Shown here one piece after another: positions 52,321 through 61,023 of a stretch of DNA of 64,000 nt. Each line of letters opens with the position of its first letter. The stretch's first letter is position 1. Source of the DNA: Flavobacteriales bacterium (GTDB lineage: Bacteria > Bacteroidota > Bacteroidia > Flavobacteriales_C > GCA-002722245); NCBI GenBank assembly GCA_023251095.1, contig JAHEZL010000003.1, positions 1 through 64,000 of the forward strand, given 5' to 3'. A model generated the notes under the pieces. That model did not search any database. It was not told the origin of the DNA and saw only the letters and a program-made list of their open reading frames with translations. The translations under genes were made by a program, and so were the position numbers.

Positions 52321-54750
52321 TTACATTGGTTTTTGGCCGAATAATTTAGACAAAAAGGTTTTCTTTGGTTGGTGTTTAGCGGATGATTCTTCGTAATATC
52401 CATATCCATATCCATATCCGTATCCGTATCCATACCCGTATCCATAACCATATCCGCCCTTTCTTGCTCTTTGTCCTGCGCCATTCAAAATAACTGAAAG
52501 GTTATTGATTTTATTTTCATCTTTTAAGTGATTGATATTTTGCAAAAACACTTTTTTAGAAACATTGGCTCTTAAGATATAAATAGGATAATCGGCTTTT
52601 TGAATTATTGGCAAGGCATCTGTAACGATACCAACAGGAGGGTTATCAATTACAATTACATCGTAGGTTTTTTTCAGCTCGGCCAAAATGACGTCCATTT
52701 CCTTGCTTATAATTAATTCTGAAGGATTTGGAGGAATTGGTCCGGCTGTGATAAAGTGAAGATTTTCAAGTGCACTTTTTTGTATGGAGTCTTCTAATTT
52801 GGATTTATTTATCAGCAATGTGCTCATTCCCACTCTGTTTTCTGCATTGAATCCAATATGGGTTTTTGGTTTTCTCATATCGAGATCGAGGATAATTACC
52901 TTTTTGCCTGAGAAAGCAATGATTCCTCCTAAGTTAATGGCAACGAATGTTTTTCCTTCACCACTGACAGTGGAAGTTACTGCTATGATTTTTGAATTTT
53001 CATTTTTAGTTAAAAACTGAAGGTTTGAACGAATGGAGCGGAAAGCTTCGGTCATTAATGATTTAGGATTTTTGTCTACCAGTAATTGCGAAATAGGAAT
53101 TGATTCTTTGTATTCGGGGATCATTCCTAAAATCACTACATTATTTGTGTATTTTACAATATCGATAATGGCCGATACTGTATTGTGCAGTAAATAGCGT
53201 ATTACAATAATGGCAATACTGATGAATGCTCCTATACTGACAAATAAAACATAGGCCAATTGTGTTTGAGGCTCAATTGGAATTTCATTACTGTATGCGT
53301 ATTCAAGAATGTCGTTATTTGAAACAAATCCGGCTTTAACCATTTCGAATTCGGATTTTTTCTGGAGGAGTTTTGTATAATAATCCTGACTGATCTCATA
53401 CATTCTCTCAATCTGATTTATTTCAGAGTCCCGCATTGGTTTTGTGCCACCTTCTGAAACAGACAGAGGGGTACTTTGTGCTGCAATTTTTTTATCAAGG
53501 ATTGCAAGCTGGTCTTTCATTTCGCTTAAAGCAATGTCAATGTTTTCAAGTAATTCTTTTTTATTGAGTTGTATTTTATAATTCAACTCTTTTATCGGAC
53601 CGCTATTGTCGGTATACTGGTAGTGAAGTTCTTTTTTTTGTGTAATCATCAACTGGTGTTGTTGAATGATTGGTAGTAATGAATGTGCTGACGGAGAAGT
53701 GAGTAGCGGGGCGTATATATAATCTTCGGATTGTAACTTCACTAATTTTTGTTTGTAGTCAATCAAGGCCTGAAGTTCAAAATTCAACAATTGGTATTGA
53801 TCCTTAAGTAAATCTTCTTTCTCATTTGCAGTGTTGAATAACATAGGATTCATTCTTTGTCCGATGTCGTCCTTACTCACTAAATAAGGTTCAAGAATTT
53901 TAGCATAGTCATTTATTTTTTCATTGATGAGCAACAATTGAGTGTTGGTGAAATTGATCATCTGGTTGGCACTCTCCGCCTTTTTCTCTACGTTGTATTT
54001 AAGAAACTCAGAAGAAATTGCATTTGCAAGGTCAGCGCATTTAAGAGGATTGTTGGTTGTAAATTCTATCTCTAATGTTTTTGCTTCTTCGTTAATGATG
54101 TTGATCATTAGTTGATTAAGACATTCATTAACAATATCATCGGAGGTGTTCAGATAAAAATACATCGGAGAAGTTTCTTCTCCCAGATATTTTAAATAGT
54201 TGGATTGTGAAATGGATATTTTTAATTCTAATTCAGGTAAGCTGGCCCATGCATTGATTGGAAAAATAAATTCATGAGTGACATCACTGAGGAAGTAGGT
54301 TATTTGTATCGTTTCGTTTGGAAGAAATTTAACATAGATGGGCGTTTTATAAATTGCAGCATTCTTGATTTGGTAAGTTACCTTATAGGGAGAGGTTTTG
54401 TATTTCTCAAAATTTAAAAAGGCGCCTTCTGAAACATATGAAATATCTAAAGGTAAATTCTGGAGTGCTCTTTTGATTAAAGATTTTGATCGCATCAACT
54501 CAATTTCACCTGCAATCGACATTTCATAAATGTTCTCAAATTGCATGATTTTATTCATGTTGTTATTCTCTCCTATTTTAATAATTGCTTTTGCTTGATA
54601 AACAGGCTGGGTGTAGCGATTGTATATAAAAGCAAGAACATAGCCTAGGGAAATAAGGAGAATAACCCAGCTGATTGAGCCTTTGGTGATTTTTAATGCT
54701 AACGCTAAATCAAAGTCGTCATTTAATAATGAAATTTTCTTTTTTTCCAT
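52321..54750 (-). CDS. Wzc-type polysaccharide co-polymerase and tyrosine autokinase
   Basis: The 809-residue protein has an N-terminal Wzz domain between two membrane segments (near residues 25-45 and 505-530). A long coiled-coil periplasmic part lies between them. A cytoplasmic BY-kinase domain follows, with Walker A SGEGKTFVAINLGG (about 595-605), Walker A' VIILDLDMRKP and Walker B-like VIVIDNPPVG. The C terminus carries 11 tyrosines, as ten Gly-Tyr dipeptides plus one Tyr, the autophosphorylation cluster of this family in an extremely regular form. It controls chain length and export with the Wza-like lipoprotein two bases upstream. Confidence 0.94.
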   Translation of the reverse strand: MEKKKISLLNDDFDLALALKITKGSISWVILLISLGYVLAFIYNRYTQPVYQAKAIIKIGENNNMNKIMQFENIYEMSIAGEIELMRSKSLIKRALQNLPLDISYVSEGAFLNFEKYKTSPYKVTYQIKNAAIYKTPIYVKFLPNETIQITYFLSDVTHEFIFPINAWASLPELELKISISQSNYLKYLGEETSPMYFYLNTSDDIVNECLNQLMINIINEEAKTLEIEFTTNNPLKCADLANAISSEFLKYNVEKKAESANQMINFTNTQLLLINEKINDYAKILEPYLVSKDDIGQRMNPMLFNTANEKEDLLKDQYQLLNFELQALIDYKQKLVKLQSEDYIYAPLLTSPSAHSLLPIIQQHQLMITQKKELHYQYTDNSGPIKELNYKIQLNKKELLENIDIALSEMKDQLAILDKKIAAQSTPLSVSEGGTKPMRDSEINQIERMYEISQDYYTKLLQKKSEFEMVKAGFVSNNDILEYAYSNEIPIEPQTQLAYVLFVSIGAFISIAIIVIRYLLHNTVSAIIDIVKYTNNVVILGMIPEYKESIPISQLLVDKNPKSLMTEAFRSIRSNLQFLTKNENSKIIAVTSTVSGEGKTFVAINLGGIIAFSGKKVIILDLDMRKPKTHIGFNAENRVGMSTLLINKSKLEDSIQKSALENLHFITAGPIPPNPSELIISKEMDVILAELKKTYDVIVIDNPPVGIVTDALPIIQKADYPIYILRANVSKKVFLQNINHLKDENKINNLSVILNGAGQRARKGGYGYGYGYGYGYGYGYGYGYYEESSAKHQPKKTFLSKLFGQKPM
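52393..52455 (-). repeat. Imperfect hexanucleotide repeat encoding the Gly-Tyr tail of Wzc
   Basis: Ten successive GGN-TAY codon pairs followed by a further TAC form a near-perfect 6-base repeat, with synonymous changes in several units. Such tracts can gain or lose units by slippage, which would change the number of phosphorylatable tyrosines without shifting the frame. Confidence 0.85.
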
Positions 54751-54752
54751 TT

Positions 54753-55595
54753 TTACGGCTTGGTATTAACGAGCTTATATACTAAAAATACACTCAGAAC
54801 AGACGATATTAAACCTGTGAAAGATGCTATGTCCGAAGGGATGGTGTATGCATAATTGATCACAGGCTCTATGTATATGATGTCGTTTGCGTGCATAACA
54901 ATGTCGGCATCTTTTAGTCCGGAAATTTTTGATAAATCCACTAAGTAGATATCAGGTTTTTTTAAGTCGCCTCTGATAATTTTAATTTTACTTGCATAGC
55001 TCATTCCGCTGTTATTATTAGAGCCTCCATTGTTGGACGTTGCTCCGATACTGCTTCCTGATATTCCGCCTGCTTTCGCTAAAACTTCAAAAAAAGTAGT
55101 GTTTTCATTTTCTAAAGTGACTATGGAAGCAGAGACACCTCCTCTGAATAAATAAATTCGTTTGTTTGTTATTTCCAGGATTACAAAAGGATTGACAAAG
55201 TATTGTTTGAATTTTTCTTCTAATAGTTCTTCCGCTTCTTTCACTGTTAAACCAATCACTTCTAATTCACCCAATACCGGCATTTTTATTTTGCCATTGG
55301 ATCTAACTTTAAAGGTTGTCCCTCCGCCTCCGCTTGCAACTGTACCATCACTGGTAGTGGTTGTGCTGGAACCGGAAATGGTAGCCATTTTAAAACCATC
55401 GTTGGTATACAGGTTAAAGTTGATTACATCATTAATAGCAATTTTGTAGGGCTCTATTTTTACTGAGTCGGGAAATTTGGCGTAAGGAAAATCAGCGGGC
55501 ATTTTCAGCATTCTGCCGGGATTAAAAGTGGCACAAGATGATAGGGCTATCATCGCTATAAGAATTAAAAAATATGGTTTTAGCGTGTGTTTCAT
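54753..55595 (-). CDS. Polysaccharide export outer-membrane lipoprotein (Wza-like)
   Basis: The 280-residue lipoprotein has its signal cysteine in ALSSCATF (C21). A poly_export domain (YKIAINDVINFNLYTND, VRSNGKIKMPVLGELEVIGLTVKEAEELLEEKF) and a SLBB-like domain (VTLENENTTFFEVLAKAGGI ... DADIVMHANDIIYIEPV) follow. A C-terminal hydrophobic helix (ASFTGLISSVLSVFLVYKLV) matches the outer-membrane helix of Wza. Glycine/serine-rich insertions lie near residues 75-95 and 185-200. The ATG overlaps the stop of the glycosyltransferase gene (ATGA), and wzc follows after two bases. Confidence 0.92.
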   Translation of the reverse strand: MKHTLKPYFLILIAMIALSSCATFNPGRMLKMPADFPYAKFPDSVKIEPYKIAINDVINFNLYTNDGFKMATISGSSTTTTSDGTVASGGGGTTFKVRSNGKIKMPVLGELEVIGLTVKEAEELLEEKFKQYFVNPFVILEITNKRIYLFRGGVSASIVTLENENTTFFEVLAKAGGISGSSIGATSNNGGSNNNSGMSYASKIKIIRGDLKKPDIYLVDLSKISGLKDADIVMHANDIIYIEPVINYAYTIPSDIASFTGLISSVLSVFLVYKLVNTKP

Positions 55596-56782
55596 TTCGA
55601 GCTTAGTAACTTACTATATAATTTGTCCATATCTTTTACCAATCTGGTGTAATGAAATTTTTCTCTTACACTTTCCCATCCTTCTTTTTGCATTTGAGTG
55701 CGAAGAAGGTCGTCTTCAATGATTTTCAATAAGTTAACGGCATACCCATGGGTGTCGCCAACTTCAGATAACAATCCGGTTTTGTTGTGCATTACTACGT
55801 TTTCAATACCGCCAACTTTCGTACTCACTACAGGATTGTTGCCTGCCTGTGCTTCTATCAAGCTTACCGGAGTGCCTTCATTTAAAGAACTGAGTGCTAC
55901 TATATCTATTCCTGCATTAACGACGTCAACGTCTTTAATCCATGATGTAAACGTAAGACTACATTTGGAATTTTCAAAATTTTCTGTGCAAATAGAAAGG
56001 CCCAGCTCTTTCGCCAAAGCTTCTGTTTTTGCACGATCCTCGCCATCACCTACAATGAAGGCTCTTATCTTTTTCGTGGTTTTATCGCTTACCTCTTTCC
56101 AGGCACGTACAAAGAGCTCGTGATTTTTTACGGGAACTATACGCCCAATGATGCCTATGGCAATTTCATCGTCGGCAATATTGTATTGTTTTCTGAAGAT
56201 GGCTCTCTTCTCCTCAATATTCTCCTGAAAGCGACTCAGGTCGAAACCTAAGGGAATAACCTCTAATTTCTCTGGTCGGCAAATGCGGTGAATGGTGCCC
56301 AGTTCATATTTCTGTTTTTCACTGATAGCAATGATTTTAGTGCTTTTTGAAGCCAGATTGCGTTCGATGTTTTTAAATAAAGTTGTTTTTGCTTTATTGA
56401 AATAGGAGTGGAAAACATGACCATGAAAAGTGTGAACAATGATGGGTACTTTCGAATTGTAGGCGGCTAAACGACCTATGGTTCCTGCTTTTGCAGCATG
56501 GGTATGAACAATATCGGGTTTGAATTCCTTAATGATGTTTTTGATCTTTTTGTAGGTATTGTAATCGTTCATCGGATTGATGGAACGCTTCATGTCGGGG
56601 ATAATAATAGGGTTGATTCCCAAATCATTTAAGATATGCAGACTGCTTTCCTCGTGATCCTCCTTCTCGCCGCCAATCAACAGGGTTTCATATTCCGACG
56701 GCATGTATTTGGTTAAATACGCGGCGTTGTAGGTTGGTCCCCCAATGTTAAATCTGTTTATAATCCTTAAAATTCGTGGCAT
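55592..56782 (-). CDS. GT4-type glycosyltransferase
   Basis: The 396-residue GT-B enzyme has N-terminal RIINRFNIGGPTYNAAYLTKYM, HTHAAKAGTIGRLAAY and HTFHGHVFHSYF. The C-terminal donor domain has IGIIGRIVPVKNHELFVRAW, FIVGDGEDRA and the E-x7-E motif region ALSSLNEGTPVSLIEAQAGNNPVVSTKVGG. It should add a sugar from a nucleotide donor to the lipid-linked repeat of the exported polysaccharide. It lies 30 bases after asnB. Confidence 0.93.
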   Translation of the reverse strand: MPRILRIINRFNIGGPTYNAAYLTKYMPSEYETLLIGGEKEDHEESSLHILNDLGINPIIIPDMKRSINPMNDYNTYKKIKNIIKEFKPDIVHTHAAKAGTIGRLAAYNSKVPIIVHTFHGHVFHSYFNKAKTTLFKNIERNLASKSTKIIAISEKQKYELGTIHRICRPEKLEVIPLGFDLSRFQENIEEKRAIFRKQYNIADDEIAIGIIGRIVPVKNHELFVRAWKEVSDKTTKKIRAFIVGDGEDRAKTEALAKELGLSICTENFENSKCSLTFTSWIKDVDVVNAGIDIVALSSLNEGTPVSLIEAQAGNNPVVSTKVGGIENVVMHNKTGLLSEVGDTHGYAVNLLKIIEDDLLRTQMQKEGWESVREKFHYTRLVKDMDKLYSKLLSSK

Positions 56783-56812
56783 TTAGTGCACTTCAGTGTT
56801 CGGCAAAAGTAA

Positions 56813-58699
56813 TCAATTTATCCACTTTTTCCACCAGTATTGAAAAACGATGAGTCCCCAGATATTTCCTGTGGCATCCTGAGGGTTGGAACTGTTGAGT
56901 TTTATTTTAAGTTCTTCAATTTTTTCGGGATTGAAAATGCCTTGTTTTTTAATGAAGTCGGCAGAGAGTAAATCATCGTGGATCATCGATTTCAAATCGG
57001 TGCGGAACCAGGATAGTAAAGGAACTTCAAATCCGTGCTTTGGCCTTTTGTAAAGTCTTTCCGGCAAAATGTCTTTGAAAGTGTCTTGTAAAATCCGTTT
57101 GCGGTGGGTACTGCAAATTTTATAATCTTCGGGCAAGGAGAATACAAAATTTACGAGTTCGTGGTCGAGGAAGGGTACTCTGACTTCCAAGCTGTTGGCC
57201 ATCGACATCCGGTCTACTTTTGTGAGCATATCCCCTTCCAGCACCATGTTCATGTCGCTGAGCAAAACCTCGTTGAAGTCGCCATTTTTGGTGAAAGCCG
57301 ATAGCAGCTGACTTTTTTCTTTTTGGTACAAATTATTGTCGATGCCCTGAGCCAGCATTTCCTTAGCGGTTTTTTCATTCATCAATCCCGCCCATTGCCA
57401 GTATCTTTCTCCGGCAGACAATTTTGCGGCAGAAGCAAATTTATCCAACTGGCGCATTCTGTTGCCGAAGGAGCTGTTTCTGGATTGAGGCATCATTTTC
57501 CACAACCAGCCGAAGTTGTTGACTACGGAATTCATGGCCGAAGGATGCCGCATTAAATACTCAGCCTTGTGTTTGTTGTAGCCTGAAAAAAGCTCATCGG
57601 CGCCATCACCCGAAAGTGCAACGGTTACTTTTTTGCGGGTTTCCCGACTCAATATATATACTGCCAATGCCGATGAATCGGCAAAAGGTTCATCGGTGTA
57701 ATCTAAAACCTCATGCAACACAGCAAATAAATCTTTGTTGGTGAGTTTGAAAACAGTGTGGTTGGTATTGAATTTTTTGGCCACTTCCTCAGCGTAGGCT
57801 GTTTCGTCAAATAGTGGTTCATCCTGATAACCGATAGAAAAGGTGTTGAGGTTTTTTGTTTGTTGGCTAGCCAGAGCGGTGATGATGGATGAATCGGTTC
57901 CGCCACTCAAAAATGCACCCAAGGGCACATCAGCTATCATTCGGCGTTCCACCGATTTCTCTAAAAGTTCAATTAATTTCTTTTGGGCATCGGCGTACGA
58001 CAGTCTGTTTTTTTCTTCTTTGTTATAAGGAATAGTGTAATAAGCCTTGCTTTCTATTTTGTTCTTTTTTACCAGAGCATAATGTCCTTGCTGCAACTTG
58101 TAAGCATTTTTAAAAATGCACTGATTGCCGGGAATGTAGTTGAATTGCAGGTATTGAAAGAGAACAGTATAGTTAATTTCCTTTTTGATACCGAAGGCCA
58201 TAATGGCTTTCAGCTCACTGCCGAAAAGAATTTTCTCGTTGTCCTGATAGATGTACAAAGGCTTGATTCCAAAGCGATCGCGGGCGATGAAAACCGAATT
58301 GTCGAGTTTATCCAGAATGGCAAAAGAAAAGAAGCCGATGAATTTTTCAATGCATTTTTCTCTGTCTTTAATGAATTGATAGAGCAGGACCTCTGTGTCG
58401 GAATGCGTTTTAAATTTCACGCCATCTTTTTCCAGGTCAGTACGTAGTTCTTTAAAGTTGTATATCTCGCCGTTGAAAACCAAAACATACTGTCCGTCTT
58501 CGCTGAAGAAGGGCTGTTTGGCGGCATTGGAAGTATCCATGATGGCGAGGCGCGACTGGCCAACACCCACATTTTGATGCACGAAAATCCCGCTGCTGTC
58601 GGGTCCTCTTTTGTCCATCGCTTTTACGGATGCGCTCAGCTGTGTAATATCGTTTTGCGATAAAACATTTTTACTGATTATTCCGCTGATTCCGCACAT
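56813..58699 (-). CDS. asnB: Asparagine synthase (glutamine-hydrolysing)
   Basis: The 628-residue enzyme has an N-terminal class II glutaminase domain with nucleophile C2 (MCGISGII) and RGPDSSG, FNGEIYNF. The synthetase domain has the PP-loop FLSGGTDSSII and the ALSGDGADELFSGY motif. It makes asparagine from aspartate and glutamine, or a related amidation. In polysaccharide clusters AsnB-like proteins often amidate sugars or surface polymers rather than supply asparagine. That role is likely here by context but not shown. Confidence 0.93.
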   Translation of the reverse strand: MCGISGIISKNVLSQNDITQLSASVKAMDKRGPDSSGIFVHQNVGVGQSRLAIMDTSNAAKQPFFSEDGQYVLVFNGEIYNFKELRTDLEKDGVKFKTHSDTEVLLYQFIKDREKCIEKFIGFFSFAILDKLDNSVFIARDRFGIKPLYIYQDNEKILFGSELKAIMAFGIKKEINYTVLFQYLQFNYIPGNQCIFKNAYKLQQGHYALVKKNKIESKAYYTIPYNKEEKNRLSYADAQKKLIELLEKSVERRMIADVPLGAFLSGGTDSSIITALASQQTKNLNTFSIGYQDEPLFDETAYAEEVAKKFNTNHTVFKLTNKDLFAVLHEVLDYTDEPFADSSALAVYILSRETRKKVTVALSGDGADELFSGYNKHKAEYLMRHPSAMNSVVNNFGWLWKMMPQSRNSSFGNRMRQLDKFASAAKLSAGERYWQWAGLMNEKTAKEMLAQGIDNNLYQKEKSQLLSAFTKNGDFNEVLLSDMNMVLEGDMLTKVDRMSMANSLEVRVPFLDHELVNFVFSLPEDYKICSTHRKRILQDTFKDILPERLYKRPKHGFEVPLLSWFRTDLKSMIHDDLLSADFIKKQGIFNPEKIEELKIKLNSSNPQDATGNIWGLIVFQYWWKKWIN

Positions 58700-58719
58700 A
58701 AGGTCCTAAAGATAAAATT

Positions 58720-59970
58720 TTATCCTTCAAACTTTTTAAATAACGATGTTGCAATGTGTCCGCCAAATCCAAAGGTATTGCTCATGGCGTAATTCACTGT
58801 TCGCTGTTGCGCCTTGCCTAAAGTTAAATTGAATTTATCGGCATACTCCGTTTCAGGCTCATCCGTGTTGATGGTAGGAGGGATGATGTTTTCCTTCGTT
58901 GCCATGATACAAGCAATGGCTTCTACCGCTCCGGCTGCACCTAATAAATGCCCTGTCATAGATTTGGTAGCACTGATGTTGAATTTTTTGGATGCGCCAA
59001 AAACTCTTTCTACTGCGCACAGTTCACTCACGTCACCTTGTGGAGTGGAGGTAGCGTGCAGGTTGATGTAATCAATATCGGCAGGTGTTATTCCGGCTTC
59101 ATTGATAGCTTCCCACATTCCTAAAAATGCGCCTTCGCCTTCGGGATGTGTACCCGTGAGGTGATAGGCATCGGCCGTTTGTCCGCCGCCCACAATCTCT
59201 GCCAATATTGGAGCACCGCGTTTTACAGCGCTTTCGTGATTTTCTAAAATGATTGCTCCTGCACCTTCACCCATTACAAAGCCATCGCGTTTAATGTCAA
59301 AAGGCCGACAAGCTTTTTGCGGATCTTCGTTCAGTTGCGACAAGGCTTTTGCAGCGCTGAAGCCCCCAATAGCACTTTCGCAAATCGGCGCTTCCGATCC
59401 GCCGGTGATAATCATGTCGGCTTTGCCCCAGCGAATGTGGTTGAAGGATTCAATGATGGCTGTGTTGGAGGTGGCGCAGGCCGATACCGACGTGAAGTTT
59501 ACGCCGCGCAAACCATATTTAATAGAAATAATTCCCGAAGCAATGTCCACTATCATTTTAGGAATTAAAAACGGACTGAAACGTGGAGTGCCATCACCCT
59601 TGGCGTATTCTTTCACCTGTTCTTCAAAGAAAGAAATACCTCCGTTGCCGCTTCCCCAGATGACTCCGATGCGGTTGCGGTTGAGTTTTTCAAAATCAAT
59701 GTTTGCGTTTTTTACCGCTTCTTCCACCGCAACCAAAGCGTATTGCGTAAATGGATCGTAACGACGCGCTTCTCCCTTGTCAATAAAATCAAGGGCGTTG
59801 AAGTTTTTTAGTTCGCAGGCAAAACGCGTTTTGAATTTAGATGCGTCGAATTTAGTGATGGGTCCGGCACCGCTTTTTCCGTTTTTTAAATTTTCCCAAA
59901 AGTCGTGGGCGTTATTGCCTATTGGCGTTAGCGCACCTATTCCAGTTACTACAACTCTTTGTAATTTCAT
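58720..59970 (-). CDS. Beta-ketoacyl-ACP synthase II (FabF-like)
   Basis: This 416-residue thiolase-fold condensing enzyme has nucleophile C165 (FTSVSACATSNTAI), active-site histidines in INLHATSTPQGD and ATKSMTGHLLGAAGA, and the closing NTFGFGGHIATSLF. It extends acyl-ACP by two carbons. The gene overlaps the thioesterase stop by one base (TAATG) and sits under the TetR gene, not with acpP. It may therefore be a dedicated copy for a modified lipid or secondary product rather than the main fatty-acid synthase copy. This last point is inference. Confidence 0.93.
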   Translation of the reverse strand: MKLQRVVVTGIGALTPIGNNAHDFWENLKNGKSGAGPITKFDASKFKTRFACELKNFNALDFIDKGEARRYDPFTQYALVAVEEAVKNANIDFEKLNRNRIGVIWGSGNGGISFFEEQVKEYAKGDGTPRFSPFLIPKMIVDIASGIISIKYGLRGVNFTSVSACATSNTAIIESFNHIRWGKADMIITGGSEAPICESAIGGFSAAKALSQLNEDPQKACRPFDIKRDGFVMGEGAGAIILENHESAVKRGAPILAEIVGGGQTADAYHLTGTHPEGEGAFLGMWEAINEAGITPADIDYINLHATSTPQGDVSELCAVERVFGASKKFNISATKSMTGHLLGAAGAVEAIACIMATKENIIPPTINTDEPETEYADKFNLTLGKAQQRTVNYAMSNTFGFGGHIATSLFKKFEG

Positions 59971-60401
59971 TATTTAGAGATTTCTGTTTTTAATAAGTTT
60001 GATTGTCCGCGCGCGACCAATCTTGTTTGATCGGCATTCCATATTTCGCATTCGGCGTGGATGAGCTGTTTGCCATGTTTAATAATTTTGCTGTGCGCAA
60101 TCACTATATCACCTTCTTTTACAGCCGAAAGATAATCAATGGATAAATTAATTGTGGCATAGAAAGTAGATTCTCCCAAGGAAAAAACGGTAGCACCTAT
60201 GATGTCATCCACAATGCCCGATGTTACGCCGCCGTGTAAATTTCCCATGGCATTCGACATTTCGTTGCGCACGGTATATTTCAAGGAGAGCTTGCCTTTT
60301 TCAGCCGCAAGAATAATAGGTTTCAGCCAGTTCATGAAAGGTGAAGGAGTTCCCTGAACTTCTTTCCCTATGTTATATTGCAACATTTTTAAAGCATCCA
60401 T
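59970..60401 (-). CDS. PaaI-like hotdog-fold thioesterase
   Basis: The 143-residue product has the hotdog signature GNLHGGVTSGIVDDIIGATVFS followed by YATINLSIDYLSAVKEGDIVIAHSKIIK, the pattern of PaaI/YbgC-type acyl-CoA thioesterases. It should release acyl chains from CoA or ACP. It lies two bases after tetR and is coupled to the FabF-like gene, suggesting a small lipid operon controlled by the regulator. Confidence 0.9.
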   Translation of the reverse strand: MDALKMLQYNIGKEVQGTPSPFMNWLKPIILAAEKGKLSLKYTVRNEMSNAMGNLHGGVTSGIVDDIIGATVFSLGESTFYATINLSIDYLSAVKEGDIVIAHSKIIKHGKQLIHAECEIWNADQTRLVARGQSNLLKTEISK

Positions 60402-60403
60402 AT

Positions 60404-60955
60404 TTATTTTTTTAAATCGTTAACTACTGTTTTTTTTATCAAATCAAAATCTTTGTCGCCCGTTAAGCGTGATAGCTGTAGGGCGGAGAGCATGTTCCCT
60501 ATAATCATCAACGCTTTAGTGCGTGGCGGAATATCAAAGGAAAACACCTTTTTCTTTTTTCCTTCTTTTAAAATTTCTGTGACCCAGCTGAGAATTTCTG
60601 CAGCGAGTATTTTTACTTCATTTCCCATTTTAGCATCAATAGAATGAAGGTCGGTAGCGAGGGAGCCCACAATACATACCTTATGATCGGCTTTTATTTT
60701 AGTGTAAATGGATAAAAAAGCTTCCAGCTTTTTTTCGGGTGAACGATCCTTTACTTTCTCGCGCAATTCTTTTGTTTTTTGAGTGTGAGATTTCAGCAAT
60801 TCAACACCTAAATCAATTTTTGTAGGAAAATGATAATGAATGGAAGCTGTTTTAATACCAAGCACTTTCGATAAATCATAAAAGCTAAAGGCATTGAAAC
60901 CTCGTTCTCTGATGAATTCATCGGTGAGGGTTAATATTTTTTCTTTGGTGCTCAC
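60404..60955 (-). CDS. TetR family transcriptional regulator
   Basis: The 183-residue product has the TetR N-terminal helix-turn-helix (STKEKILTLTDEFIRERGFNAFSFYDLSKVLGIKTASIHYHFPTKIDLGVELL) and a helical ligand-binding half (residues 60-183). GTG 60955 is chosen because the homology begins there; an upstream ATG would add 30 unrelated residues that run into the operator and the divergent gene. The GTG lies four bases after a consensus -7 box, so the message would be leaderless or nearly so. The operator sits in the promoter spacer, pointing to autorepression. A fatty acyl ligand is plausible given the thioesterase and FabF-like genes behind it. Confidence 0.9.
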   Translation of the reverse strand: MSTKEKILTLTDEFIRERGFNAFSFYDLSKVLGIKTASIHYHFPTKIDLGVELLKSHTQKTKELREKVKDRSPEKKLEAFLSIYTKIKADHKVCIVGSLATDLHSIDAKMGNEVKILAAEILSWVTEILKEGKKKKVFSFDIPPRTKALMIIGNMLSALQLSRLTGDKDFDLIKKTVVNDLKK

Positions 60956-60959
60956 GTTA

Positions 60960-60990
60960 CAAATATAACTACCTATTAGTAGATAGGCAA
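60960..60990 (-). promoter_or_regulatory. Promoter and palindromic operator of the tetR operon
   Basis: On the minus strand TTG (60990-60988), a 20-base spacer and TATATTTG (60967-60960) form a near-ideal promoter. The spacer is almost filled by an imperfect 18-base palindrome, CTACCTATT-AGTAGATAG on + (60969-60986; 7 of 9 positions symmetric), similar in form to TetR-family operators. The divergent glycosyltransferase start is 38 bases further on, so binding could affect both directions. Confidence 0.65.
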
Positions 60991-61023
60991 GTAAAATTAT
61001 TTTTTTATTTGTATTTTTAGCCC

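Noticed and set aside
52302-52484. Met-Asp/Thr-Asp repeat ORF on the minus strand
   Set aside because: It is an alternative frame of the Gly-Tyr repeat of wzc with no start signal or homology.
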